Shown here: one piece after another, positions 12,913-24,502 of the stretch
How the letters are laid out: the number at the start of each line of letters is the position of its first letter
Position numbering within the stretch: the first letter of the stretch is position 1
Source of the DNA: Galerina marginata
Lineage: Eukaryota; Basidiomycota; Agaricomycetes; Agaricales; Galerinaceae
NCBI GenBank assembly: GCA_023014335.1
Contig: JAECYW010000020.1
Location: 62,001 to 126,000, forward strand
Length of the DNA stretch: 64,000 bases
Direction: 5' to 3'
Translations under genes and position numbers: made by a program
The notes under the pieces: generated by a model
Told to the model about the DNA's origin: nothing
The model's database searches: none
The model's input: only the letters and a program-made list of their open reading frames with translations

Positions 12913-15900
12913 AGACAGGTTCGACTGTATTCCGTTGAATACAGGCACCGGATGCGGGCGCCTAAAATTGACCTTGCACATTCTTAATGTGTTCCGGGGA
13001 AGGCCGAACTTGCATTCGAATCTACCTCCTTGAAGTAAAAGAGTTTCCGTAAGCAAAATAACTTATTGTTCAATCGCTGAGTACTCCCCAAAAAAAAGGA
13101 GAGAGAGAGAGGGAAGGGAATAGTTAGTGTGTGAGGCTCCAGATTCGCGTTTAATCAAGGACCTCCCCCCACTCTGCACCGTACCTATGATGTAATATAT
13201 TTTCTGGCAGCACTTGAGCTGTAATTTTTGGGTAAGATAATACGATTTCGAGGAGGGGGTGGAGCCACCAAACCGGATTTCTTTGATTTGTCGATGACAC
13301 TTTTAGGTAACGGAATAAAATTAGAATACGATGATACTTTTCTTGGCAAATTTAGCTGGGTAGTAGGCGCGGGCGATATTATTCTCTCTAAGGAAGTGCA
13401 GGTGAAATTAATACCTACCAATCGCGCATTTTTTCATGGGCTCACAAGATCTCACATCTGATGCCTCGGGTTGACGCACCGAAGCTTGAAAGTTAGTTAA
13501 TTGGAAGGTCCGTGATAGCAATCCAGGATCCTCTTCGCTTTTGGCTCACCGATAGATGTCTCGACTGGAACATGACGTTCATCTTATATGGTTGAAATCA
13601 TAGTAGGTAGGTTTAATGTTCTAATCTGGCGATATCCGGGGACATGACCAATAAACACAAAAAGCCATCCCTGCAAATAATATCCATTTCGGTATTATTG
13701 TATCAGATATTTTGAAAGGCAAAAGGATATTTGTGAGGTAGTTTCAAGGTAAGGTGGCTCACGGCTGAAGCTAGGCAAGGTTGGTATCCATCATTCACCA
13801 GTCACCGGCTTAGCTGACCAAGATGCAGTCCGCCTTAGGTTATGAACGGCTGATTGGTTTTCAATTTTTAAGATGAGAAATTGGACCCGGCGATCCTGCC
13901 CGCAGAGTTGGCTGCTGGCCATCCCATTGACTATTCTGAAACAGCCTTCAGCCAACTTCGGGACTACGAGTAAAGGATTATTATGGATCCCAAATGCCGT
14001 GTACAGTATTCCGACTTGATTTGAAGGAGCAACTGTCTAATTACTGTCACAATCACTGTGTTTACTGACTGAATTTGAAAGGTGTGGGGGAGCGCGACAT
14101 ATTATTGTGCCAGATCAACACATTCGATCAAATTCGCACGAGCCAGCTTCGCACGAGCCAGCCACCGGCGCTTGCATCATCCGCTTGCTCTCCTTCTCCG
14201 TCCTCTTGCCTTCGCTATTGTGCGCTACCCCTCTCGCCTATGGCGGTTTTCTGCGTCGGATTTTTTTCGTGAAGTATGACAGTTGCGAAACCTTGTGGAC
14301 CGATCGCTCTACCATTGACATTTGTGCCTACCCTGCAACGGGCAGTTGCAGAACCACCACGCTATAGCCAGCCGATGGTTGCCTTTGCCATGTAGGAGCC
14401 AGTCGTGTCGGTGTTGTGGGTACCGCTTATACTTGTGCTACATCAGAGCTGCGCCGAGGAGGAAGATGAGGCCGGGTGCTGCCAAAGGTATGCGCCGACA
14501 TCCTTCCGTACAGTATTACTGAAGGAAATTTCAATAAGAGCAATACCACAAGGCAACACGCTGGAATACGCGCACGATAGACCAGTATTATGGAAGTATT
14601 ATTGGTATAACTTTATCCTCTGAAGAGTCTGCAATGCAACCTCATCTTGGAATCTCGAAAGAAGGAACGTCCTCGAATACCTGATGTGCCGGCATTTTGT
14701 ATGACTCTGTAGGCTTTAACATGGATTTTCATCACTTCGTCGAAACTCCGATCCACTTGGACTTCACCGTCGCCGGTTGTACACTTCCCTCCACCACGCC
14801 ACCTCTTCCTTTCATCTCCCTCGCTATTGACGGCGCCCATACCGCTATCGTCGATCCTCGTGCTCCAATGCCACCGCCTACGCTTCCCTCCCCCTTCCCC
14901 TCTAACCGCGTTTCAGCTCGAAATGGACACCAAAGGTACCGGCCCATGCTAATCTGAAAAGTTTATTCAACGATTTCGCCTTCCCTGGCTACTTCTCGAG
15001 CAACCTAGTATATCTTCTGCAGCCTTATTCCGCTTCATTCGTGACCACCACTATATCTTTGAAGCGGCGACCGGCAACCCACATCTCCAGACGCAGCAAG
15101 AGTTGAGGAGCTTCGTTCTCTGTGCCCCGCCGTTTTCCATATGCCTACACTAACAAAGCAGCCGCTAATTTCTCATACGTTTCTGGGCCCACGCTGCGCA
15201 ACTGCATCATCTGGCGCCGTGCCACCAGCCACTGGATCATGCTAGATCTGAAGATATTCTGTTTCTACTGATGCGGTTCCCTTCCGCCGTCCACCTTCGC
15301 AAGTTTGACTCCTGCTCCTTTGGACTATATTTGATGTGATTAATCTATAATTTCAGCTTCAAGTCAATCTTCCCAGTTGAATGCTGCGGGTCCAAAAAAT
15401 TCCAGGCGGGTACTTGGATGGATATATTGGGTAGATATTTACCTTGCCGTCGCTGTCTGTTTCGGTTGTCAAAACGAGGCCATTCACGGAAGAAATCGAT
15501 ATTTCGGGGACAATTAGTGACGTTCTATCTCGTTCAATTCAAGTTCAATCCTAATGTAAACTTCTTCACAGATCTAGATTTCCCACAAGCACGTTGGGTT
15601 GTCGCGGTCGTATCGCACGCCATATTCTATCTTTTCTATTTCTTGTGGATTTTACAAATACTAAATTAGGGGTTGCAGCTGTTGCGGTCGTACCGTGGCT
15701 CGAGCAGACAGGTTCCGACTTTCGCAACGTACACCCCATAAATCCTGGGCTTCGACTTGGAGTCAGATAGATCTACTATCATCCAGTTCAGATCTAGAAA
15801 AAGTTCGACGAGGATCTGAAAGTGAAAATCCTATCCTATCCTGAGTTTGGAACTTCCCAGTCGATGGCATCCTTCAGGTGAGGCCACCGTCACGCGTCAC

Positions 15901-16145
15901 TGTTGAAGACCTTGGTTTCCCTAATTTTAAATCCTACAAGTCTGGATTTCACCTATATCAGTACACGAGGCAGACGGACGAAAAACCCATTGCAACCTCA
16001 GGTTATCTTGCAGTCTCTGGTATCTGTATGGAAAGATGACCTATACGCCTGTCCAATGCCGTTTATGCTGCTTGCCGGTACAATGATTTCGCCAAGTTTC
16101 GTTGCAACCCCTCATTTATGTCTGCGGTGGCCAAAGATTTTCGGG

Positions 16146-16360
16146 ACTGAATGCGGCCGCAATCCAACCCCCCAACCTCAGGTTCTACGCAAATTGATCG
16201 AGTTCGCTGACTGCTGATTTATACGTGGACTTTCTTGCCTTTTCTTCGAAGCGGCCGCAATCCAACCCCTCAAAGAAGTAGACTTCGCTTTCCTTTTCTT
16301 TGAAGCGGCCGCAATCCAGCCCCTCAAGGAAGTGTACTTCGCTTGCCTTTTCTTTGTTAC
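16146..16360 (-). repeat. 54-bp tandem repeat coding an 18-residue unit
   Basis: GCGGCCGCAATCCA recurs near 16152, 16252 and 16306. The last two copies are spaced 54 bp apart within a longer repeated unit. On the minus strand the frame stays open across the copies and encodes an 18-residue unit resembling EKxSEVxFxEGLDCGRF. The flanking ORF is only about 65 codons, so this may be a relic of a repeat protein or a non-coding minisatellite. Confidence 0.5.
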
Positions 16361-16851
16361 TCTGGTCATCGTTTCGTTTCACCCCCACACCACAGATTTA
16401 TTCCGAGAATAAGGGTGTTCCTTTTACTGGTAATTAGAATGACTGTCTGTTTTTTGCTACGGTTTCGAAAACAGGATATAGGTTTTTGATCCTCTTTATA
16501 AGTTCTTCCCAACCGCCTTATTTTACTGGAAACTCCGGAACTCTTTAAATGCTTGCCGCCTCCTGTGGATCGTAACTGTACCCTCTCTGCTTTCCTGACT
16601 TCTCAAAAGCCACATCAACTGATCTGCACATTACCCACTTCTGTGGTTCCTACTGGTTTCTAACTTCTGTCTATAACCACGGGAAGCGTTTATCATTATC
16701 TGATCTCCCTCATATACAAGGCGCAACGTCAACGAGGGTTTGTTCACCTAAGCAAGCGCTTCCAGTAGCCATTCATGTAAGACGTATTGTACTCCCCCTT
16801 TCATATCTTACCTAACTTGTGTAATGTTGCAGCCATCACCGCATTTTCAGG

Positions 16852-19800
16852 ATGTCGCATGACAACGAAGACATGCTGTTTATCCGTAGTGTACCCCAGG
16901 GTATTCTTCAAGATTTCCGACAGCATGTAAGATTCCCATTTTCGAGGCAGGGCTGTTGCGGATAATACTTAACTTGAATTAGGTCCACCCCGACCTTTAT
17001 GTAGAGGAACACTGGCAGAAATTCCTGGCTCTTGATTGGGTCGTCCAAGACAACAAAACCGAAGAACTTAAGGCTTTTCTTCAAAAAAGTATGAATATTA
17101 CTTGTAAATTTTTGAGCAGAATTGACCCTAATATCATTTGAATCGGCATCGTCTCAGAACAAGTCGAACCCAATGTGTTGGATGCATCATTTGTTCGTCA
17201 TATTCATCCAGGATCGGTTGAAGATTTGAGCAGAGAGGTGAGATTTTACTTTAACTGACGCAGTGATAGTATAATTATCAAACCGCCTTAGGTTTGCCCA
17301 GAGGCCCACCTCGGAAGACTTGTCACATTATCTCAGGAAGAAACATGTGTGGACCGGCTCCCACTTCCCGATTTAGCGACAGGAATAACTCACGAGACTA
17401 CTGTTCATGAGCAAAGAATGGAAGCCTCCGGAACTGTGAACTATCTCGACTTTTATCCTGCCGATAATGACGTCGACATGACTGACTGCGAAGAAGATCA
17501 ACCTACACAATCCTATCGTAGTACCGCCTGGCTCGATCCGGATGTGACGTCAACTGTGTCATTTTATCCCCATAAACTTGAAGTCAACCGTCAGCTCTCA
17601 GTCGACGAAACCGAGGTCATCATAGGTTTACCTTCGTACTATCCAGTCCCCAGAACAAATCGCATATATATTCTCGACCTCAGCGACGCAAAATATCAAG
17701 TACGCGACCAGAATAACCAAAGCATCCCACTCGACGCACTGGTCAAAGACAAGGTTTTTTTTCCTGTCTTTCCGTTTTTGAAGTTCGATTCATCGTCCTC
17801 GATTTAGGACCAGGATTCTTGGCGGGGTGGAACAGGCAAGGGCGATAGTAAAGTGACCCTTCACATTTTTGGTGATGTCAAATGTCGACGGAGCCGCATG
17901 GACTGTTCTGGCGTTTGGGCCTGCGAAAAATTAGCGCCAAAGCTTATCGGAGACCCGCGGTATGAACTTAATCCAGCCTCCCTCCAAGAGCTTGTAGACA
18001 TTCAAGTAGAGTCTCGGCACAAAGAGGTTGATTTGGCAGAAAAAGTTGCAATCCTGTGGGCGCCCATTTCCTTAAACTTTCGGTGTTATAATGAGTTTGC
18101 TTAAAGAAATTAACCTAGCTTTTTTGCGGTCTGCCAAACGCGTACGTGCCCTGCAAAGGATAGCCACGGGCGCCCCTGTCCGGGACAGCCAATCATCAAA
18201 ATTGCATGTTTACTGTTCCTCTCCGTCCTTCCATGGCTGACGTTTGTCATTCAGAATCAGACTGGAAAAAGACCTTACATCGGCTGTTCCGAATTCTCCA
18301 AGGAGGTCTTTGTAGGTCATCGGTCAGATATAATACCAGACAATGTCAACCTGCAGCATCTTGCTACCTTGTTTTCTGGTGCCGCTTTGGGTGGTATGGA
18401 TGATCATCCCACATGTACTCACGTGGTACCAGCCCACATTGGAGGAAGGGTAAAGAAGTGCAGTATGTCACCGATCCCCACCTATGACTTTTAGACTCAC
18501 GCCATCGCGGCAGAAATTCCCCACAATTCAGACGGAAACCTTTCAGCACTAAAACGCCACCCATGTCCCGCACATCGAACGATTTACGTGCCACTTGATC
18601 CCACTATCCGTAAGATAGCCATTTATTATGACTATACTAAGCCCCACAATCATCCGGTCCTCCCTGCAACAAAAACCTCGAGAGAGGTTAGGGAATTATA
18701 TCGCCAGTGTATCAGTGCCTTAGGACTAGCAGGATGTACTGTACAGGCGATTGAAATCGGTAGGCGATTGTATTCGAGTCACGTATTATATCGATCAATC
18801 TGTCTAATGTGTCTAATGTTTTGCCGATCTTAGCGCCAAGCACCAAGCTGCTCCTTGGCAAGACACCGTCGATGTTAGCGCCAGCACTCCAAGACCGTGC
18901 TACGAAGCAAAGGATGTTAAATAAAGCTAAGAAGAAAGCATTCCCTTTCGGAGTCGGCATCGAAGGTAAGATCAGGTCTATTAAACACCGTTTCTGTCAC
19001 CGATTCTATTTTTAAAGGTGTTACACACCTCCAGAGCGAAGACATCAAGAAGCTTGCGCTCGAAGAGCGTTACATTCACATCATTAAGAAAACTATCTCC
19101 GGCGCTGACATCGTTTTCACTGCAAATCCTTACTTACTCTCACGGATCCACAAGGCTACAACAATTGAAGTAGACACTACGTTCAACCGCATTGACGGGG
19201 ATTTGAAAGAATGGGAAGTGGTAATGTGGGATCCAGAAATCCGTCGTGGTATGCAGGGCAATTTTTTTTCGCGAATCGCGATTAACCCTAACACGTATAT
19301 TTAGCTCTCACAGTTGCCCGAGTTTATACCAATCGTGCGGACACCGCGACGTACAAAATGATATTCGATGAACTGCAAGCCGCGACACTTCAGCTTACCG
19401 GAAAGCCATTGCTATTGAAGGCCTTATCGCAGGGTGGAAATTTACTTTCAATCGGCGTTGACCTAGAACTTGCCCAGGCCCTAGGAGCAGGCCAGTCCTT
19501 CCTCCCGACTAATGAGCCTGCGTACAGTGGCATACCAGCGACTGTTACAGCCGAGGAGCTTATACCATATTTCGTTCGGGGTTGCCTAGTCCACGTAAAG
19601 AGGTAAGACAAAATAAATCTTCTATTTTTACGACTTGCTGTTGACCCAAGTTTAGAGGCATCAATGCGCTCAAAGACTGGGTGTCAGAAGCTGACTTCGA
19701 GAGATTAATGGGTCTGCCTTATTTGGGAAGCCAGGAAGAACTCGATGCATTCGATGCTTGGATCATAAACATGGGTAATGCTAAAGTCACTGGTGCGTCA

Positions 19801-20799
19801 TACTCGAAATAATCACCTAATAGACGAATAAACTTTGATCATGGACCTCTAATTAAGCGTGGTGGAAGCACAAAGTCAATAATTCATGGATAATCCCGGC
19901 TATAGTCAAGTTCAAGTCGAAGATAAAGCCAGAGGACTGGGATAGGACACCGCCGACAACGAATCTGAATGAAGGCCAACATCAGCACACAAAATCGAAT
20001 ACTGGAGCTCACCTCTCTCTTCTTGAGGGAATTATCAGGTGGGTTCTCCCTATCTCTTCTTTTTAAAGCTTTGAAGGGATAATTTTACTCGTAATATCAG
20101 GGTACGGGAACTTGACGAGCAAACAGCTGCGGAGGTTAGACAATCGCTAGCGGCTGGGGTCCTTAAAAACCGACAAAATGATTCTTATACTCGAGGTTTG
20201 AGGTCGCTCACCCGTGCTAGGAAAACCACACGGAAATCACACGAGGCTCGAGAGGAAGGCGCCGCACTTACGAGCCTCCAAGAGCAAATCACCTCTTTAA
20301 CTCAGACCCGGAAAGACAGCTCTACGAAAATTAAGGAACTTAGAGAGTTGGCGAGAACAATGGCGTCAGCCAACCATCGAAGAGGCAGAAGGACGAAACT
20401 CTACAAGGCCGAATCTAGTTCTAGTGGGAAAACCCGTCTTTCTCTGTCTCGAAAGGCTACCGCTCGACGGCCAAAGAAGGTCGCTACGATTATTCAAAGT
20501 AGCCCTTTTTGTTTTGACATTAATTCTTATTAATGAACTTTCTTCTCTCGATAGCCACAGCAGTTGACTCAAACACTCATGCTTTGGACGGCGCGTTTGT
20601 CATCGACCAGCCGGCTAGTGGTACGTCCCCATCTATTCCACCATCACCATCAATGCTATCCTTATGCATACAAGCACCCTCAGTCTCTATCCCGAGAGGG
20701 AGTCGGAAAAGACGTAGGGCACCAGAAGTCGACGTACGTCATATACTTGGAAATAACGTCCATCGGACAAGGTCGCTACCCAAGCGATTTAAATTGTAA
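16852..20799 (+). CDS. MULE-like transposase gene, intact, about 14 exons
   Basis: I can thread about 14 exons with canonical introns and no stop from ATG 16852 to TAA at 20797-20799, giving roughly 1,050 residues. The middle has a Cys-rich part (CQTRTCPAKDSHGRPCPGQP) and a HNHP segment. The core carries the marks of a MULE-type RNase H-fold transposase: first Asp in EVDTTFNRIDG (about 19167-19199), second Asp in GVDLELAQALG (about 19455-19487), a C-x2-H motif in GCLVHVKR (about 19580), and Glu in TTNLNEGQHQ (about 19960). The tail is Lys/Arg-rich with a nuclear-signal-like RKRRR. From memory this is a large dispersed family in agaric genomes, where many copies are annotated hypothetical. No terminal inverted repeats were found, so mobile copy versus domesticated gene is open. 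Confidence 0.72.
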
Positions 20800-23415
20800 T
20801 AGACAGAAATTTTTACCATCGTGCAAAGAATTTTCACTTGAGGCTCAGGCTCGCCTGGCGTATGAAAGCTTCAGAGAAGTTGCCTGCACATTCATTTAGG
20901 TCCACGACTACTTGTGACAACCAGTCTAGTAATATAACACGCAAACTCATATTCTGTTACCATGAGCCTATTACACTCGTAAGTCACTCCGTTTGGTGCA
21001 CTGTAGAGTGCCGGTTTGGGCGCCCGTATGGTAGTTCGATACACTTAGGCGCACAGAAGTTGCTCGTTAGCTGGGGCTGGTTCATAGATTTCGGGACAGC
21101 TTGGGATAATTTGCACTACTCCTGAAATGTAGGCAGCAATAATTTTTTTCTGAGATCACCTTCGCTCGTAAAAAGGCATACTTAAATGGGAGGAGGGAAC
21201 CAGGAAATCAGCACGACTCCAACGCTACCGGTCACACGCATCCAAGGCGCCCACCGTGACCGGCTTTCCGAATTTTGAATTTAATTTGCTATGACTCTGC
21301 GCTTTCTCTGCGCTTCTTAGATACAGAAATACGAAAAATGGCCCGTCCAGTGACTCGAAGAATTTCCGATCAGGAATCCTGCGACCTGAATGAAACGGTA
21401 AACCTGTGACCTGCCATATAAAGCTGGTTGACATAACTGCCTGCTATGTTCTGCCTGACTGCTTTTCTAACATAAGCACCATCCATTTTGTTTTCTCAAA
21501 TACTTGACGCCGCCCGGCATGTACTGTAGGTGCGCTCATTGGGAGCCTGGACAGGTGAGCTTGAAAGGGATAATGATTTTCACGAAGTTCGTTCGAAGTC
21601 CGACAAGCACGTGATTGTGTTGGTTATGGTTGAACGTTGAATCCTGATTTGGATAATCTTCGTTGATCTTCTTTCCTCCGAACCACCACCATGAGTCTCT
21701 CGCTTGACTGTCCCCGCAGAATGTAAAGAACCAGGCTGCCCTTATCAGTACCTACAAGTTCAACTGCAAATCATCTCCACCCACCTCGTTACCCTCTGCC
21801 TCTATCGCTGCTAGGTTTGTTTCAGCCCTCATCTGCGGTATCAGTTAAACGCTCTAACTTATTTACGGACTGCTGTTAACGCAGGGGTGTTACCTTCACT
21901 AACGCAGTTACAGATTTACACAGCATGGGCCGCGACTTATAGGTCCGTGTAATTGGTCAGAAGGGGTGCGGTGAAGCCTTAAGGTTGGATTTTTCTATAA
22001 AACCTATTATCTGATTTGCCATCGACAGTTGCTCGTGGACTTGTGGTGCCTCACTATAGGGGGCTCGCGCCTCAATACCGACATTCTCCGACTTTACGAG
22101 CCGACGGTTCCCTACGTACGTATGTATGTGCCCCGCTGCTTGTTGGGTTGCGAGACGCGATACAGGACTAGCCTGTCAAGTTGGGGCAACCGGTAAGCCG
22201 TTGTTTAGCAATTCATGCCATCTTCTATGCTTATCTTGAATTCAACCTTTAGTGCAGCTAACCCGACTGCAAATTGCCGCCACGAGGAGAAGGTTAATTT
22301 CGACATCGTGAGGCAGCTATTAATTGGTGTGGTACGAGTAAGCATCGCCTCCGCTGTCACGTTGGTGCGACAATTACTGATCCCACTCACAATTTACTTC
22401 TAGAAAGGCTTGAAGAGCTACTGAGGTCGAGTAAGACCTAGTAAGCGGCCATTTATTTTCCTCGACGTTGCTTATTCAATCCTCTAGAAGCCTCACTTTT
22501 GTCGCAGCCTACTACCCCTGGCCGGTATAAGCTATGTTCATTTCTATGCGCCATTGTGCGTCATTCCGTCGTTCTCAGCATGGTATTCCCCGGCGTTTTT
22601 CTGCACAAGCACGACGTAGCATCACCGTAACTTCAGTACCTTGTGTATATATACATGTTGAATCAATGGAATTTATTATACCATCATACCTACTGAAAAT
22701 CAGCCAGAAAATACAATATGAGGACTGCAAAAACTGTTGAGACAAGTGGTAGTCAAAGCAAAGACGCGAAAGACGCGCCTTACAAAGACACACATACATC
22801 TTTCAAAGATGTCCAACCTCTTTGGGAGACATATAGCGTCGTCTTTACGTCTTTGGCGTCTTTGCGTGACATCAAAGGCGCCAAAGACAAACTGGACATT
22901 TTCCTGATGGAATTAGGCAGCCACTAATAAGTGAAATACACTAGGCGGGTAGATGCGTCTTGTGTGGCCTAATTTCTTATTGGAACTGTGAGTGTGGATA
23001 CACGAAGGCTGGGAGTGGATGGGGAAGGAGAGTGTGGACAATCATCGGTGAGAGTGGAGGGATGACTGTGGGAGTGTATTCAGAAAAGGAGAGTGACAGT
23101 GTCGCAGATGACCTATCCCCCTTTGCAGCCATGCACTTTATCGACAAACTGACTTCAGATTTGAATTCCCCAGCCTGTTTACCACCTAAAATCAAGGTCG
23201 TGTACTTTTTTCCGCTTTCACATACCCCTTGACTTTGTCCTTCCTCTCCTTCGTTCTATCATGAGCTATCCTGCCTTTTCATACTCCAACAATTAGAAGT
23301 GGTAAACTGGGGATTATGCTTTGATTATGCTTTGCACAGATGGTATAAAGGTCACAGAACTAACTCAGGAGCACAAATAGGTCCGAAGGCGTGTAAGAGC
23401 TGCGATAGATGAATT
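20800..23415. other. Intergenic with possible small spliced remnant
   Basis: Around 21520-21960 short segments can be spliced into one frame ending GVTFTNAVTDLHSMGRDL and a stop, using a GTTTGT...CGCAG intron (about 21816-21884). I recognise no family, and no convincing start exists. ORFs at 22215-22403 and 22718-22927 are weak. The second lies over a cluster of AAAGACG words reported separately. Confidence 0.3.
22755..22890. repeat. AAAGACG / CGTCTTT mirrored word cluster
   Basis: Several copies of CAAAGACG-like words (about 22758-22810) are followed by several complements (GTCTTTACGTCTTTGG, GCGTCTTTGCG; about 22838-22870). The arrangement could form hairpins. It could also be a diverged palindromic repeat or protein-binding word cluster. 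No function is evident. Confidence 0.3.
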
Positions 23416-24118
23416 AATTTGGAATTAATTTGCCTTCTCGCTTCCGGTCAGAGTGCTGTTCGCCGACGAAATGTAGATATTGGTGGAATTCTGGAAGATA
23501 AGGCAGTATTTCCGCCCACAGAACATCCACTAGCCTATGTTGGTGGAGGCGTGGTCCTCGATCATGAGTTCGTCATTGTAAGTGTTCTATTCTCATTCCT
23601 TGGAAGGCATCATATTAATGAAAGTACATCATCAGTTGAACGGTGACTTGAACTATCGGATAGTCTATCGACGAGATGCGATCATTGCGGCTATTAATGC
23701 AGGCGATCTTGCTAGCCTCCTTCTGCATGATCAACTGGTTCGCAAGATCAAATATAACCGCGGGTGTCGACTACGCGGTTTCTCGGAAGGGCATATTACC
23801 TTCAACCCGACATACAAATACGACCCAGGCTCGGACGACTACGACACCTCGGAAAAGCATCGCGCGCCAGCATGGTGCGACCGTATCTTGTGGCGGTCGC
23901 GTGTCGCTACCCGTGTTAGCCAGCTGCACTATCGGCGATATGAGGCGAACGTTTCTGATCATAGACCTATCTCGGCCACGTTCTCGGTTACGTTGAAAAC
24001 TTTTGATAAGGAGACGAGAGAGAAGGCGCATGCGGTTCTGCAGGCGGAATGGTTCGAAGAGCAGCAGCGGTTGCTGGCTGCTGTGACGAAATTCTATGTG
24101 GGCCAAGCGCTCATCTAA
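23416..24118 (+). pseudogene. 5'-truncated inositol polyphosphate 5-phosphatase
   Basis: Exons about 23416-23577 and 23636-24118 are joined by a GTAAGT...CATCAG intron in phase and encode about 214 residues. The segment is the C-terminal half of an OCRL/INPP5B/synaptojanin-type 5-phosphatase: LASGQSAVRRRN, then GDLNYRI (Mg/substrate region), FNPTYKYDPGSDDYD, the signature PAWCDRILWRS, and SDHRPISATF with the catalytic Asp-His. Full-length family members remove the 5-phosphate of phosphoinositides. The upstream half, which carries the rest of the active site, is absent: the frame meets a TAG near 23409 and homology stops close to a short GAATTAATTT direct repeat. In LASGQ the preceding residue expected to be His reads Leu. 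The fragment is probably non-catalytic, and expression is unknown. Confidence 0.75.
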
Positions 24119-24502
24119 GGACAACTTTTTCTTGTACTTTCATTGTCATTGACTGTCCCTCATCATATGTATCATCACTGGGCATTCAGCATTTTGGACC
24201 TTTTCCCTCTACTTATTAGGCATGTTTCACCTTTTGTATACTTTATATTACCGCTAGCTACTTTAGAAGTACGTAGATCCGTAACCCATTTATTATCGTA
24301 ATCTAGGCGACCTTAAGCGACGTGGCATAAGCCAATCAGGCGTTTCTAAAGTCTAAATTGGTTTCGTGGGAGCTGCCATTGGAAACCGATTTGCATCCGA
24401 AGCTCCTACTTACAACCACCACTCTCAACTTATTCGCGCACTTCAGTCCAGATGCTCGAGAGCTAGACTACTATAATATTTCTCTCAAGCTTCACTAATT
24501 CA

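Larger units (their letters stand above)
10857..16851. other. Gene-poor stretch with short repeats
   Basis: About 6 kb in which I see no gene I would defend. Weak candidates are a 77-codon ORF at 13228-13461 and an 86-codon Pro-rich ORF at 14697-14957, neither with recognisable features. It holds a 36-bp minisatellite (about 11577-11692), an inverted-repeat pair (12775-12912), a short direct repeat of TTCGCACGAGCCAGC-like units at about 14133-14162 and a 54-bp tandem repeat (about 16146-16360). It looks like repeat-degraded intergenic DNA. Confidence 0.4.
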
